Positions 7,801 to 17,310 of a stretch of DNA of 64,000 bases are shown in pieces. The notes beneath the pieces are model-generated. The model was not told where the DNA came from, did not search any database, and saw only the letters and a list, made by a program, of their open reading frames with translations. Positions within the stretch are counted from its first letter, which is position 1. Each line of letters begins with the position of its first letter. A program made the translations under genes and the position numbers. This DNA is from Clavibacter michiganensis (lineage in GTDB: Bacteria; Actinomycetota; Actinomycetes; Actinomycetales; Microbacteriaceae): positions 2,542,001 to 2,606,000 of the forward strand of contig NZ_JAFBBJ010000001.1 in assembly GCF_016907085.1 (NCBI RefSeq). Direction: 5' to 3'.

Positions 7801-10440
7801 CCCGAGGTGGTCGACGACGGCCAGCCGCTGGCCGCGCAGCGGGGTGCCGTACGGGATGCTCGGCAGCAGGCGGTCGACCTCGCCGATCACGTGGTGCACC
7901 GACCAGATGGCGGCCTCGGTCGCGCCGCCGAGGCTCACGACGGTGAGCTCGGGGTGGCCGGCGCGCATGGCGTCGGGCAGGGTCACGGGGATCCAGTCGC
8001 CCGAGAGGAGCGCGAGCCGCAGCGTGCTCGGGCCGTCGCCGTCCGCCGCGCCGCCGGTCGCGGCCACCGCGTCGCGGTAGTCCTGCAGCATGCGCGCCTG
8101 CGCGGGCACGGAGTTCCAGAGGGTGACGCGGTGGCGGGCGATGAGCGCGGCCCAGTGCGAGGGGTCGTCGCGCCGCCGCGGGTCCGGCAGCACCATGGCG
8201 CCGCCCGCGCCGAGCACGCCGAGCACGTCGAAGATCGACAGGTCGAAGCCGAGGCCGGCGAGCGCGAGCACGCGGTCGTCGGGGCCGACGCCGAACCGCT
8301 CGCGGATGTCCACGAGCGTGTTGTGCGCGGCGTGGTGGGAGAGGATCGCGCCCTTGGGGGTGCCCGTGGACCCGGACGTGTAGATGACGTAGGCGGGGTC
8401 GGCCGGATCCACGCCGTCGCGCCCGGCGTCGGGGCCAGGCCGGGCGGCGGCGGGCTCGATCGCGTCGACCGCGATCCGCTCGACGCCGACGGGCCAGTCC
8501 TCGGACGCGCCGACGAGGGCCTCCTGCGTGAGCACCTGCCGGATCCCGGCGTCGGCCAGCACGGTGTCGCGGCGGATCCGGGGCTGGGCCACGTCCACGG
8601 GCACGTACGCGCCGCCCGCGAGGAGCACGCCGACCACGGCGACGACCTGCTCCCAGCCGCGCGCCGCGACGATCGCCACGCGGTCGCCCGGCTGGTGCCC
8701 GGTGGAGCGGAGCCGCGCGGCGACGGCGGCCGCGCGCCGCACGAGCTCGTCGTGGGTCAGCGTGCGGTCGGGGGCGATGACCGCGGGCGCGTCGGGTGTC
8801 GCGTCGGCGGCGGCGAGGAGCGGCTCGTGCACGAGCGCGGGCGCGACCGGATCCCCGGTGTCGCCCACCCGGATCCGCCGGTCGCGCTGGTCGTCGGGCA
8901 GGTCGACGGCGACCGGTCGGTCCCAGGCGCCCGGGTCGTCGGCGAGGGCGCGCACCGCCCGGATGAAGGCGCCGAACGCCGCGTCGGCCACGCCGTCGGC
9001 GAGCACGCCCTCCCGCACGTCCCAGCTGAGCTGCAGCCCGTCGGGCACCCGCAGGGCCTGGCAGTCGATCCAGACCTGCGGCGTGCGCGTGACGGCCGCG
9101 GTGATCCGCCCGCCGTCGCCTGTGGGCGCGCTCGCGGCGTCCCCGGCGAGCGCGCTCGTGAAGACCACGGGTGCGAGGGCCACGTCGCGCGCATCGCCTC
9201 CCCGGCGCCGGGTGAGCTCGGCGAGCAGCTCGGTGCCGCCGCAGAGCGGGTGGGCGAGGTCCTCGAGCAGGCGCGCGGAGAGCGCCCGCATCCGCTCCAC
9301 GGCGGGCACGCCCTCGGTGAGGTCGACCTCGAGCAGCTCCACGGACGTGAAGTCGCCCACCACGTGCTCCGCGCCGGCGGGCAGCCCGCCGCGATCCGAG
9401 ACGGGCACGTTGAGGAGGAAGCGCGGGCCGCGGCTCCAGCGGCCGACGGTCTCGGCGTAGGCGGCGAGCAGGGCGCTCGTGGGGGTCACTCCGGCGGCGG
9501 CGGCGGCGCGGTCGAGGCGCTGGGCGGACGCGGGGTCGAGCACAGCGGACAGGCGGCGGAACCGGGCGGGAGCCGCCATCGGGTCGTGGTCGGCGAGCGG
9601 CAGCTCGGGCGCCGGCGGCAGGTCGTCGAGGCGGCGCCACCAGTAGGAGCGGTCGCGCTCGTACGCGGCCGACGCCGTGAGGGCGCGCCGGGCGAGCACG
9701 CAGTCGCGGAAGCCGGGGCCGTCGGGCGATCCGGGGAGGGCGGCTGCCGGATCCTCGACGAGCGCGCGCAGCTGGTCGAGCACGAGCTGCAGGCTCGCGT
9801 GGTCGATCACGAGCAGGTCGACGGCCAGGTGCAGGCGCACGGCGTCGTCGGCGCGGGTCACGACGGCGCGCACGCGCGGCCAGCCGGGGTCGCCGCCCGT
9901 GCCCTGCGCGAGCTCGGCGCGCACGGCGTCGAGGCGGTGCCCGATGGACGCGGATCCGAGGCCCCGTAGGTCGTCGACCGGCACCTCGACGGGGCCGGGG
10001 TCGGCGAGCACGCGCTGCGAGCCGTCGGGATGGATGTCGGCGCGCAGCATCCCGTGGTGCGCGACCAGGCGGATCCACGCGTCGACGATGCGCGCGGGAT
10101 CGGTGGACGCCGGCCACGACAGGTCGAGGTCGGCGCTGCAGGCGACGCCGCCGTAGGGGTACGCGTCGGTGCGGCCGAGGAGGTAGGCGGTCTGCACGGG
10201 GGTGAGCGGGAAGGGCGCGTGCGCGGCGGCGGGATCGGCGGCGGCCGCATCGGGGGCGCCCGGCCCCGTCGCGTCCTGCCGCCCGAGGATCGCGAGCACC
10301 TCGTCGCGGTGCCGGCGGATGAGCTCGCGCCGGTCGTCGTCGATCACGCCGCGCGGTCCGCGGAACCGGATCCGCCCGTCCTCCGCCCAGAGCCGGACGC
10401 CGCGGGCGTTGAGGTCGTCGATGAGCTGTTCAGCGTTCAC
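4876..10440 (-). CDS. terminal NRPS: docking-Cy-A(stuffed MT-like)-PCP-TE
   Basis: 1854 residues, PchF-like in order and length. Residues 1-53 look like a TubC-type N-terminal docking domain. Cy domain about 77-520, with D208-x4-D213-xx-S216 and TPQVWIDC. A domain about 535-965 (YTSGSTGTPKG near 687), completed by GKVD near 1424; specificity residues read DLFNLSLIWK, a Cys-type code of this siderophore family. A methyltransferase-like insert (about 1000-1385) sits between the A8 and A10 regions; its motif I is LEVRGGVGG, missing the usual glycine. PCP Ser1485 (LGGDS). TE about 1545-1854 has GYCLGG, so Cys1633 replaces the usual Ser, with His1828 in GDHYD. GTG start overlaps the preceding NRPS stop (GTGA). 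It should add and cyclise one Cys and release the chain by hydrolysis or cyclisation. Confidence 0.95.
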   Translation of the reverse strand: MNAEQLIDDLNARGVRLWAEDGRIRFRGPRGVIDDDRRELIRRHRDEVLAILGRQDATGPGAPDAAAADPAAAHAPFPLTPVQTAYLLGRTDAYPYGGVACSADLDLSWPASTDPARIVDAWIRLVAHHGMLRADIHPDGSQRVLADPGPVEVPVDDLRGLGSASIGHRLDAVRAELAQGTGGDPGWPRVRAVVTRADDAVRLHLAVDLLVIDHASLQLVLDQLRALVEDPAAALPGSPDGPGFRDCVLARRALTASAAYERDRSYWWRRLDDLPPAPELPLADHDPMAAPARFRRLSAVLDPASAQRLDRAAAAAGVTPTSALLAAYAETVGRWSRGPRFLLNVPVSDRGGLPAGAEHVVGDFTSVELLEVDLTEGVPAVERMRALSARLLEDLAHPLCGGTELLAELTRRRGGDARDVALAPVVFTSALAGDAASAPTGDGGRITAAVTRTPQVWIDCQALRVPDGLQLSWDVREGVLADGVADAAFGAFIRAVRALADDPGAWDRPVAVDLPDDQRDRRIRVGDTGDPVAPALVHEPLLAAADATPDAPAVIAPDRTLTHDELVRRAAAVAARLRSTGHQPGDRVAIVAARGWEQVVAVVGVLLAGGAYVPVDVAQPRIRRDTVLADAGIRQVLTQEALVGASEDWPVGVERIAVDAIEPAAARPGPDAGRDGVDPADPAYVIYTSGSTGTPKGAILSHHAAHNTLVDIRERFGVGPDDRVLALAGLGFDLSIFDVLGVLGAGGAMVLPDPRRRDDPSHWAALIARHRVTLWNSVPAQARMLQDYRDAVAATGGAADGDGPSTLRLALLSGDWIPVTLPDAMRAGHPELTVVSLGGATEAAIWSVHHVIGEVDRLLPSIPYGTPLRGQRLAVVDHLGRDRPEGVPGEILIRGAGVALGYLGDAERTRERFGVDPATGDREYRTGDIGRYLPDGSIELLGREDAQVKIRGYRIELAEIQAAVLAHPGVADCAVQVAEGTAGRHLVGLVQPERIAPADTPDDRAPGDAARAALAVAAADVDTAALGAFLAQFDEHALRVIERTLAAAGALVDEEAPVNADEVAGLLRASDAHRVVVRRWLRALERRGRIARDADGRYRGALSADPERVARAWARVEEAEREIRWSAELLRHVQASSLALADLVSGDLDIAELLYPGAPSDAIGAAYRDNLGVRLLTAALTAAVVALADRHEARGLGADEPLRILEVRGGVGGAADQLIPALAGRAVEYVFTDPSMFHVGEARERHPDRPGVRFQAFDPAADPLSQGQRPNSYDVVICSNGLHGVPDVPAALRRLEGLLAPHGHLAVIESTREDNPPLMIATDFMEVRAGGPADARLADEALLFAADAWRAMLGDLGARGIQQVPADEDPLSGLGQHLLLAQVKADRAPLRAASLRRHAADRLPEYMVPRRWQVLDALPVTANGKVDRAALARLAEDRAPAAAVAAGSDAPRDDVERRLQELWAELLGRPGIGRDDDFFALGGDSLLVARLVGRMREQLPEVVDLEWDVVLRHMLRRPTIAGLAGYVRQAGQGAAGDREAPATPAVSLLSGSGQGPATVLVHAGIGTIMPYRALMTEIRRRSRGTGSLYGVEVPDLDAFLDADPHGLIDRIAAEYARELLATGIRTFHVVGYCLGGLVATEVARALTEAGADVASFTAISSHSPAFRLDDEMVSEYSFAMMIGIDPVDLGFPADPWRIAAAGARILERTPGVMPADGYASLDGEFADIGRAFLDLSRIPRRARIARMCEVVPPASGSYTPEQMTRFFRTFRQSVFAITRYRPDPYAGDITFLRHSGAYPFPGSREAVTDYWEELALGELDIVDIPGDHYDCLSVEHAPRVLSILTRVTGGAVIA

Positions 10441-13400
10441 AGGTCTCCGCTTTCGAAGAGGTCGGTGCCGGCCGGGGCCGGCGTTCGGGCGGGTGCGTCC
10501 GCGGGGGATGCGGACGCGGGGGTGGATGGGGTGGCGGACGCGACGCGCGAGCGGTCGATGCAGGCGGCGAACGCCCGCACGGTCGGCTCCTCGAGGAAGC
10601 GGCGGACGCCCGCGTCGACGCCGAACCGGCGCTGGGCGGCGGTCACGAGCCGGAGCATGGCGAGGCTGTCGCCGCCCGCCGCGAAGAAGCCGGTGTCGGG
10701 GGCGGGCGGGGTGCCGAGGATCCCGGCCCACAGCTCGGCGAGGGCGGCCTCCGTCGCGGTCGCGGGCGCGGGCGCTCCGGGTCGCGCGGGGTCGTCGGCG
10801 TCGGCGTCGGCCTCCGCGAGCGCGCGGGCCAGCGCGGGCACGTCGACCTTGCCGTTCGCGGTGAGCGGCCACGCGTCGACCAGGTGGATGCGGTGCGGCA
10901 CGGCGTAGGCGGGGAGCCGGTCGTCGGTCGTCGCGGTCGCCGCGGACAGCACGGCGGCCCCGTCGTGCCCGTCGGCCGGCTCGACGGCCGCGAGCAGGCG
11001 GCGTCGCCCGCCCGGCCCGTCGACCACGAGCGCGATCGCGCGCCGGACCCCGGGCGCCGCGGCGAGGGCGGCCTCGATCTCGCCGAGCTCCATCCGGTGC
11101 CCGCCGAGCTTCACCTGCCGGTCCGCCCGGCCGAGGAACTCGAGGATCCCGCCGGGCCGGTACCTGCCCGTGTCGCCCGTGCGGTACCAGCGGCCGCCGT
11201 CGAGCTCGACGAACGCGGCCGCCGTGCGCGCGGGATCGCCCCGGTAGCCGCGAGCGAGGCCGCGGCCGCCGATGACGAGCTCGCCCGGCACCCAGTCGGG
11301 GCAGTCCCGGCCGGACGCGTCGAGGACGCGGAACGCCTGGTCGGGCAGCGGCCGGCCGTAGGGCGCGGATGCCCAGCCGTCCAGCGGGCCGTCCACCTCC
11401 CACGCGTTCGACCAGATGGCCGCCTCGGTGGCGCCGCCCAGGGCCACGAGGCGCGTGTCCGGGCCGGCCGCGCGGATCAGCCGCCCGTGCAGGTCGGTGC
11501 CCACGCGGTCGCCCGAGACGAGCGCCGCCCGCAGCGTGCCGAGCCTCCCGGGTCGGTCGTCGGCCGCGACGAGGAGCATGTCGAGCAGCATCGGCACCGT
11601 GTCCCACAGCGTGACCCCGTGCTCGTGCACCAGGTCGAGCCACCGCGGGGCGTCGCGCTCCTCGCCCTCCTCGGGGATCACGAGCGCGCCGCCCGCGCCG
11701 AGCACGCCGAGCACGTCGAACACCGAGAGGTCGAAGTCGAGGGCGGAGAGGGCGAGGATCCGGTCGCGGGCGCCGAGGTCGAGCATCCGGCCGACCGCGT
11801 CGATCGTGGACCACGCGGCGTCGTGCGCGATCTCCACGCCCTTGGGCTCGCCCGTGGAGCCGGAGGTGTGGATGACGTAGGCGAGCGCCTCGACGGGCGG
11901 CCGCACCGGTTCGGCGAGCGGCTCCTCCGCGGCCGCGTCGGCCGGGCGGAGGAGGGCGGGAGCGTCGGGGTCGTCGCCGCCCGCCGCGGCCGGGTCGTCG
12001 GCGATGACCAGGCGGATGCCGGCCGCGCGGTGGATCGCCCGCCGCCGCGCGGGAGGCTGCGCGATCCCGACCGGCGCGTACGCGGCACCGGCGCTCAACA
12101 CGCCGATGGCCGCCGCCGCCTGGTCCGCGCCGCGCGGGAGCGTGACGCCGACGAGGTCGCCCGGGCCGATCCCGCGCCGCTGGAGCGCGCCGGCGATCCG
12201 CAGGGCGCGGTCGGCGAGCTGGCCGTGCGTGACGACGCGCGTCGCCGCGCCCGTGCCCGTGATGAGCGCGGGCGCGTCGGGTGCCCGGCGCGCGGCCGCG
12301 TGCACCGCGTCGTGCAGGAGCCGGCCCGGTCGGGGAGCCGCGGAGGCCGCGGGGGCCGCGGGGGCCGCGGGCGCCGTGGCGCGGGCGCGCGCCTGGTCGG
12401 CCGGGGGATCCACGGGGAGGGGCGCGTCCCAGTCGGCCGCGGCGAGGTGCTCGAGCGTGGTCACGTACGCCGCGAACAGCGCGTCGACGAGGCCGGGCGG
12501 GAACGCGTCGTCGCGGGCGTCCGCGTCGACCCGCAGCCCGCCGTGGTCCTCCAGCACCTGCACGTCGAGGAGCACCTGGGGCGACTGGGACACGCCGTGG
12601 ATCCGCTCGCCGAACGCCCCCGATACGTCCGCGGAGACGCCGTCGCCGACGCCGATCGCGCTCGTGAACACCACGGGCACCGGCGCGACGGCCGTGCCCG
12701 CGAGGCGCGCGCGCTCCCGGAGGATCCACGACGCGGGCGCCTCGCGGTGGTCGAGGTCGCCGGCGAGGCGCTCCTGCAGCCCGCGGGCCGCCTCCGCCGC
12801 GGAGCCCGCGGCGCGGTGGTCGAGCAGGGTCAGGGCCGTGAAGTCGCCGACGAGGCGCGGCATGTCGGGGTGGACGTCGCGCCGGTCGAAGAGGGTCAGC
12901 GTCATGGTGAGGTCGCGCTGCCCGGTCCAGCGGGAGAGCACGTGGCCGTACGCGGTCGCCAGCATGCTCGTGGGCGTGAGCCCGGCCGCCCGGCAGCGGT
13001 CGCGGAACGCGGCCCACCACGCGGCGTCGAAGCGGTGCGCGCGGCGCGTGAAGCGCGGGGCCGGGTCCGCGTCCGCGAGCGGCAGCCGCGGGGCGTCGGG
13101 CATGCCGGCGAGCCGCGCGCGCCAGTGCTCCTCGTCCGCGCGGCGCCGCTCCGGGTCCGGCCGGGTCTGCAGCACGCAGTCGCGGAAGGTCAGCTCGGCG
13201 GGCGCGGGCGGGAGCGGCAGCCCGCGCACGAGGAGGTCGAGCTCGGTGTACAGGATCATGATCGACAGCGCGTCGACGACGGCGTAGTCGATGCCGATCG
13301 CGATGCGCGTGCGGATCCCGCCCCGGCCGTCCGGGTAGCGCAGCGCGTCGACGTCGAACAACGGCCAGACGGCGAGGTCGTGCCGGCGGTGCGAGGTGCG

Positions 13401-16400
13401 CTCGCGGAACGCGGCGAGCTCCCGGGCCACCGCATCCGGATCCGCGTCGGCCGGAACCGCGCGCACGTCGACGCGCACGGGCGGCACCTCCTCGAGCACG
13501 CGCTGGGTGCCGTCGGGGTGGATCACGGTGCGCAGCGTCGGGTGCCGGCGCACGAGCTCGTCGAACTTGGCGCCGAGCAGGTCGAGGTCCTGCCCCGCGC
13601 CGTCGAACTCGGTGTGGTGGTACGTGCCGACGCCGCCGAGCGGGATGCGCGGGTCGCGGCCGACCGCGTACGCGCGCTGCACGTCGGTGAGCGGGAAGGG
13701 GTCGTGGCGGTGTTCGGGATCCGGCACGATGCGGGCGCGCGCGTCCCCCGGCTCCGGCTCCGTGAGGTGCAGCGTCGCCGCGAAGTCGGCCAGCACCGGG
13801 TGCCGGAAGAGCGCGGCCACGCTCGCGTCGGCGGCACCGGCGGCGCGCAGGGCGGCGATGCTGCGGGTCGCCTGGAGGGAGTCGCCGCCCGCGGCGAAGA
13901 AGGAGCGCCCGCGACCGCACGGGGTGCCGAGCAGCTCGCTCCAGACGCGCTCGACCAGCCGCTCCTCGGGCGACAGCGGGGCGTCGTCCGGGTCCGGCGC
14001 GGGGGCCGGGCGCTCGGCGAGCTCGGCGGTGATCCGCGCCCGGTCGACCTTCCCGTTGGCCGTGAGCGGCAGCTCGGCCCGCACGACCACGCGCCCACAC
14101 TCCATGGACGGCGGCAGCAGGGCGCGCGCGTGGGCCGCGACGTCGTCGGGGGCGACGACGGCGCCCGGCTCGGGCACCACCATGGCGGCGAGCGCGCCGG
14201 CGACGGCGACGACGACCGCGCGCTGCACGCCCGGGAAGGAGGTCAGCGCGGCCTCCACCTCGCCGGGTTCCACGCGGTGCCCGCGGATCTTCAGCTGGTG
14301 GTCCGCGCGCCCGAGGAACTCGAGCACGGGCCGCCCCGCGTCGTCGCGCCGGTACCGGGCGCGGTCGCCCGAGCGGTACCAGCGCGCGCCGTCGAGCACG
14401 GGGAAGCGGGCGGCGGTGAGGTCGGGCTCGCCGCGGTAGCCGCGGGCCAGCGCGTGCCCGCCCACGAGCAGCTCGCCGGGCACGCCGTCGGGGCGGTCGC
14501 GGCCGCGCTCGTCGACGACCCGGAGGCGCACGCCGGGCAGCGGCTCGCCCCAGGGGAGGCCGCGCGCGGCGGACGCGGGATCCGCGGGGGCACCCGCAGC
14601 CGCCTCGTGCACCGTGGAGTGGATGGTCGCCTCCGTCATCCCGCCGAGCGCGAGGAGCCGGGCGGCGGGCGCGCACGCGGAGAGACGCTCCGGCAGATCC
14701 GCCCCGACGACGTCGCCGCCGAGCAGCACGAGCCGCAGGGGCAGGGCGCCGTCCCCGGTCGCCGTGAGCAGCATGTCGAGGAGCGCCGGCACGGTGTTCC
14801 AGACGGTGACGCCGTGCGCGCGCACCAGGTCCCGCCAGCGGTCGGCGTCGCGGCGCTCGTGCTCGGCGGGCACGACGACCGCGCCGCCCGCCGAGAGCAG
14901 CGCGAACAGGTCGTAGACGGAGAGGTCGAAGTCGAGCGCGGAGAGGGCGATGGCGCGGTCGTCCGGGCCGACGGGCGCGACGTGCGCGAGCGAGCGGATG
15001 GTGGCGACGGCGGCGCGGTGGGCGACCTCCACGCCCTTCGGCCGGCCGGTGGATCCCGACGTGAACAGCAGGTAGGCGGGGTCGTCGGGGGTCACGACGA
15101 CGGGATCCGCGAGCGGCGCGGCGTTCCGGGCGGCCCCGAGCGCGACCACGGGCGGGCCGTCCGGGCCGACGGCCGCCGCGGAGACGGCGACCAGGTCGTC
15201 GTGGGCGAGCACGCAGGTGATCCCGCTCCCCAGGATCGCGGCGCGGCGCGCGGGCGGCTGGTCCGGGCCGACGGGCGCGTAGCAGGCGCCGGCGAGCAGC
15301 ACGCCGAGCACGGCGGCCACGCGGTCCGGCCCGGCGGGCGCGGTGATCGCCACGGTCGCGCCGGGGCCGACGCCTTCCGCGCGCAGCAGCCCCGCGACCC
15401 GGCGCGCGTGCTCGGCCAGCTCGCCGTACGCGACCACGCGGCCGTCGGACGCGATGACCGCCGGCCGGCCCGGATCCGCCGCCGCCCGCGCGAGGAACGC
15501 CGAGTGCAGGAGGCCGTCGACCGGGCCCGACGCGTCCGCGTCCGCGTCCGGCGCCGGCCGCTCCAGCGCCCGGCGCGCCCGCGCGTCCTCCGGGGCGGGG
15601 ACCGCGAGCGCCGGCAGGTCCCAGGCGCCGGTCCGCTCGTGCACCAGCGCGTCGACGAGGGCGCGGTACGCCCCGAACGCGGCCTCCATCGCCCGGTCCT
15701 CGAGGATGTCGACCCGCACGTCCCAGTTGAGCAGCAGCCCGCCGTCGAGCTCGGTGACCTGCGCGTCGAGCCAGACCTGCGGGCCCTGGGAGATGATCCA
15801 GACCGGCTCCCCGAGCGCGCGGCGGATGGACGCGTCGTACAGCTCGCCCAGCCCGATGGCGCTCGTGTACACGACCGGCGCGAGCACGGGGCTCCCGCCG
15901 TCGCGGCGCGCGAGGTCGCGGAGCACGTCGACGCCGCCGTAGCCCGCGTGGGCGACGGCCTCGCGCACGCCCTGCTGGATCCGCCGCGCCTCGTCCGCGA
16001 ACGGCCGCTCCTCGCGGAGGTCCACGTCGAGCAGGATCGAGGTGCTGAACTCGCCGACGAGCAGCTCCAGCCCCTCCTCGTCGCCGCGGTCGAGCACGGG
16101 GAGGTTGAGGAGGAAGCGCCCCTCGGCCGACCAGGCGGCCACGACCTCGGCGAACGCCGTCGCGAGCACGGCGGCCACCGTCAGCCCGCGGGCGCGCGCG
16201 GCGGCCTCGAGCAGGCGGAGCTCCTCCTCCCCGATCCGGTGGTGCAGCCGGCGCGAGCGCGGCACCGCGTCGGGCCGCTCGGCGTCGTCGCGGACGGGGA
16301 GCGCGGGGCCCGCCGGGAGGTCGGGCACGCGCTCGCGCCACCAGCGCGCGTCGGCCGAGGAGCGGGACTCCGCGGCGCGCGCGGCCCGGGCCGCCAGCTC

Positions 16401-17210
16401 CGCGCGCACGTCGCGCTGGATCCCGGGCAGCGGCCGCCCAGGCGCGTCCACGAGGTCGCGGAGGTCGGCGAGGAGCACGCGGAGGCTGATGGCGTCGCCC
16501 GCGAGCATGTCGAGGTCGACGTGCAGGCGGCTGCGGCCGAACGGCAGGAGCGTCAGGTCGACGCGGAGCACCTCGCCGCGCTCGACGGCCATGCGGCGGT
16601 GCGTGCCCGCGTCGCGCATCTCCGCGAGGCGCGCGTCCACGGCGTCGGCCGGCAGCGCGCGGAGGTCGTGGACGCGCAGCCGGGCGGCGGGCGGTTCCTC
16701 GTCGGCGGGCAGCGGCTGCTGCGTGCCGTCGTCCCGGAAGCGCATCCGCAGCGACGCGTGCCGGGCCACCAGGGCGGCGAGGGCCGCGCGCAGCCGCTCG
16801 GGATCCCGCTCCGCCCCGTCGAGCTCGACGTAGAAGTGCGCGGCGACCGATCCGGACGGCTGGCCGGGCTGCCGGCCGAGCCAGTACGCGTGCTGCAGCG
16901 GGGTGAGCGGCGACGGCGACGCGGGGTCGAGGGCGGGGGCGGCGGCCGTGCTCGCGCCGGGATCCGCGGCGGCCTCGCCGAGCACGCGGGTCCACGCCCG
17001 GATCGTCGGGTCGGCCGCGAGACGCGAGAAGTCGGCCGCGAGGCCGTCGCGTCGCCAGCGTCCGGCGAGGCGGATGAGCGCAGTGGACTCGAGCCCGAGG
17101 TCCACCAGGTCGTCGTCGAGGCCCACGTCCGCGGGGTCGAGGTGCAGGGCGCGCGCGACCTGGTCGCGGAGCAGCGCGGCGGGAGGCACGGAGGGGATCC
17201 GCTCGGTCAT
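10437..17210 (-). CDS. initiating NRPS: ArCP-Cy-A-PCP-Cy-A-PCP
   Basis: 2257 residues. An N-terminal aryl carrier domain (about 15-78, Ser42 in LGLES) would be loaded with salicylate. Cy1 (about 98-540) has D234-x4-D239-xx-S242, VVYTSAIG and SQGPQVWLDAQ. A1 (about 565-1062) has FTSGSTGRPKG; its specificity residues read DLYNLGLIHK. PCP1 Ser1111. Cy2 (about 1168-1620) has DYAVVDALS and SQSPQVLLDVQ. A2 (about 1640-2120) has HTSGSTGEPKG and code DLFDLSLIWK. PCP2 Ser2182. The ATG at 17210 has a GAGGAG site 8 bases upstream. Irp2 has only one A domain for two Cy domains, so two full modules here are a difference. A2 resembles Cys codes; A1 shares N, G and H at the diagnostic positions with the Thr code DFWNIGMVHK, so an oxazoline is possible. 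No epimerase domain is obvious. Confidence 0.95.
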   Translation of the reverse strand: MTERIPSVPPAALLRDQVARALHLDPADVGLDDDLVDLGLESTALIRLAGRWRRDGLAADFSRLAADPTIRAWTRVLGEAAADPGASTAAAPALDPASPSPLTPLQHAYWLGRQPGQPSGSVAAHFYVELDGAERDPERLRAALAALVARHASLRMRFRDDGTQQPLPADEEPPAARLRVHDLRALPADAVDARLAEMRDAGTHRRMAVERGEVLRVDLTLLPFGRSRLHVDLDMLAGDAISLRVLLADLRDLVDAPGRPLPGIQRDVRAELAARAARAAESRSSADARWWRERVPDLPAGPALPVRDDAERPDAVPRSRRLHHRIGEEELRLLEAAARARGLTVAAVLATAFAEVVAAWSAEGRFLLNLPVLDRGDEEGLELLVGEFSTSILLDVDLREERPFADEARRIQQGVREAVAHAGYGGVDVLRDLARRDGGSPVLAPVVYTSAIGLGELYDASIRRALGEPVWIISQGPQVWLDAQVTELDGGLLLNWDVRVDILEDRAMEAAFGAYRALVDALVHERTGAWDLPALAVPAPEDARARRALERPAPDADADASGPVDGLLHSAFLARAAADPGRPAVIASDGRVVAYGELAEHARRVAGLLRAEGVGPGATVAITAPAGPDRVAAVLGVLLAGACYAPVGPDQPPARRAAILGSGITCVLAHDDLVAVSAAAVGPDGPPVVALGAARNAAPLADPVVVTPDDPAYLLFTSGSTGRPKGVEVAHRAAVATIRSLAHVAPVGPDDRAIALSALDFDLSVYDLFALLSAGGAVVVPAEHERRDADRWRDLVRAHGVTVWNTVPALLDMLLTATGDGALPLRLVLLGGDVVGADLPERLSACAPAARLLALGGMTEATIHSTVHEAAAGAPADPASAARGLPWGEPLPGVRLRVVDERGRDRPDGVPGELLVGGHALARGYRGEPDLTAARFPVLDGARWYRSGDRARYRRDDAGRPVLEFLGRADHQLKIRGHRVEPGEVEAALTSFPGVQRAVVVAVAGALAAMVVPEPGAVVAPDDVAAHARALLPPSMECGRVVVRAELPLTANGKVDRARITAELAERPAPAPDPDDAPLSPEERLVERVWSELLGTPCGRGRSFFAAGGDSLQATRSIAALRAAGAADASVAALFRHPVLADFAATLHLTEPEPGDARARIVPDPEHRHDPFPLTDVQRAYAVGRDPRIPLGGVGTYHHTEFDGAGQDLDLLGAKFDELVRRHPTLRTVIHPDGTQRVLEEVPPVRVDVRAVPADADPDAVARELAAFRERTSHRRHDLAVWPLFDVDALRYPDGRGGIRTRIAIGIDYAVVDALSIMILYTELDLLVRGLPLPPAPAELTFRDCVLQTRPDPERRRADEEHWRARLAGMPDAPRLPLADADPAPRFTRRAHRFDAAWWAAFRDRCRAAGLTPTSMLATAYGHVLSRWTGQRDLTMTLTLFDRRDVHPDMPRLVGDFTALTLLDHRAAGSAAEAARGLQERLAGDLDHREAPASWILRERARLAGTAVAPVPVVFTSAIGVGDGVSADVSGAFGERIHGVSQSPQVLLDVQVLEDHGGLRVDADARDDAFPPGLVDALFAAYVTTLEHLAAADWDAPLPVDPPADQARARATAPAAPAAPAASAAPRPGRLLHDAVHAAARRAPDAPALITGTGAATRVVTHGQLADRALRIAGALQRRGIGPGDLVGVTLPRGADQAAAAIGVLSAGAAYAPVGIAQPPARRRAIHRAAGIRLVIADDPAAAGGDDPDAPALLRPADAAAEEPLAEPVRPPVEALAYVIHTSGSTGEPKGVEIAHDAAWSTIDAVGRMLDLGARDRILALSALDFDLSVFDVLGVLGAGGALVIPEEGEERDAPRWLDLVHEHGVTLWDTVPMLLDMLLVAADDRPGRLGTLRAALVSGDRVGTDLHGRLIRAAGPDTRLVALGGATEAAIWSNAWEVDGPLDGWASAPYGRPLPDQAFRVLDASGRDCPDWVPGELVIGGRGLARGYRGDPARTAAAFVELDGGRWYRTGDTGRYRPGGILEFLGRADRQVKLGGHRMELGEIEAALAAAPGVRRAIALVVDGPGGRRRLLAAVEPADGHDGAAVLSAATATTDDRLPAYAVPHRIHLVDAWPLTANGKVDVPALARALAEADADADDPARPGAPAPATATEAALAELWAGILGTPPAPDTGFFAAGGDSLAMLRLVTAAQRRFGVDAGVRRFLEEPTVRAFAACIDRSRVASATPSTPASASPADAPARTPAPAGTDLFESGDL

Positions 17211-17236
17211 GTGCACGCTCCTCGGGCTCGCTTTGT

Positions 17237-17251
17237 TGAGAACGGTTATCA
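17237..17251. promoter_or_regulatory. inverted repeat resembling a Zur/Fur-family operator
   Basis: TGAGAACGGTTATCA lies in the 100-base gap between the divergent NRPS and salicyl-AMP ligase genes. The arms TGAGAAC and GTTATCA pair at six of seven positions around a central G. This fits the TGAnAAnnnTTnTCA pattern of actinobacterial Zur-type boxes better than the DtxR/IdeR iron box present at 61498. Zur control of the coelibactin cluster in Streptomyces coelicolor is established; its extension to this cluster is inference from one site. Confidence 0.5.
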
Positions 17252-17310
17252 TATGGCCGCTGACGCGCCGGCGACGAGATCCGTCCACGGCAGGAGGAGG
17301 ACGCGGACGG

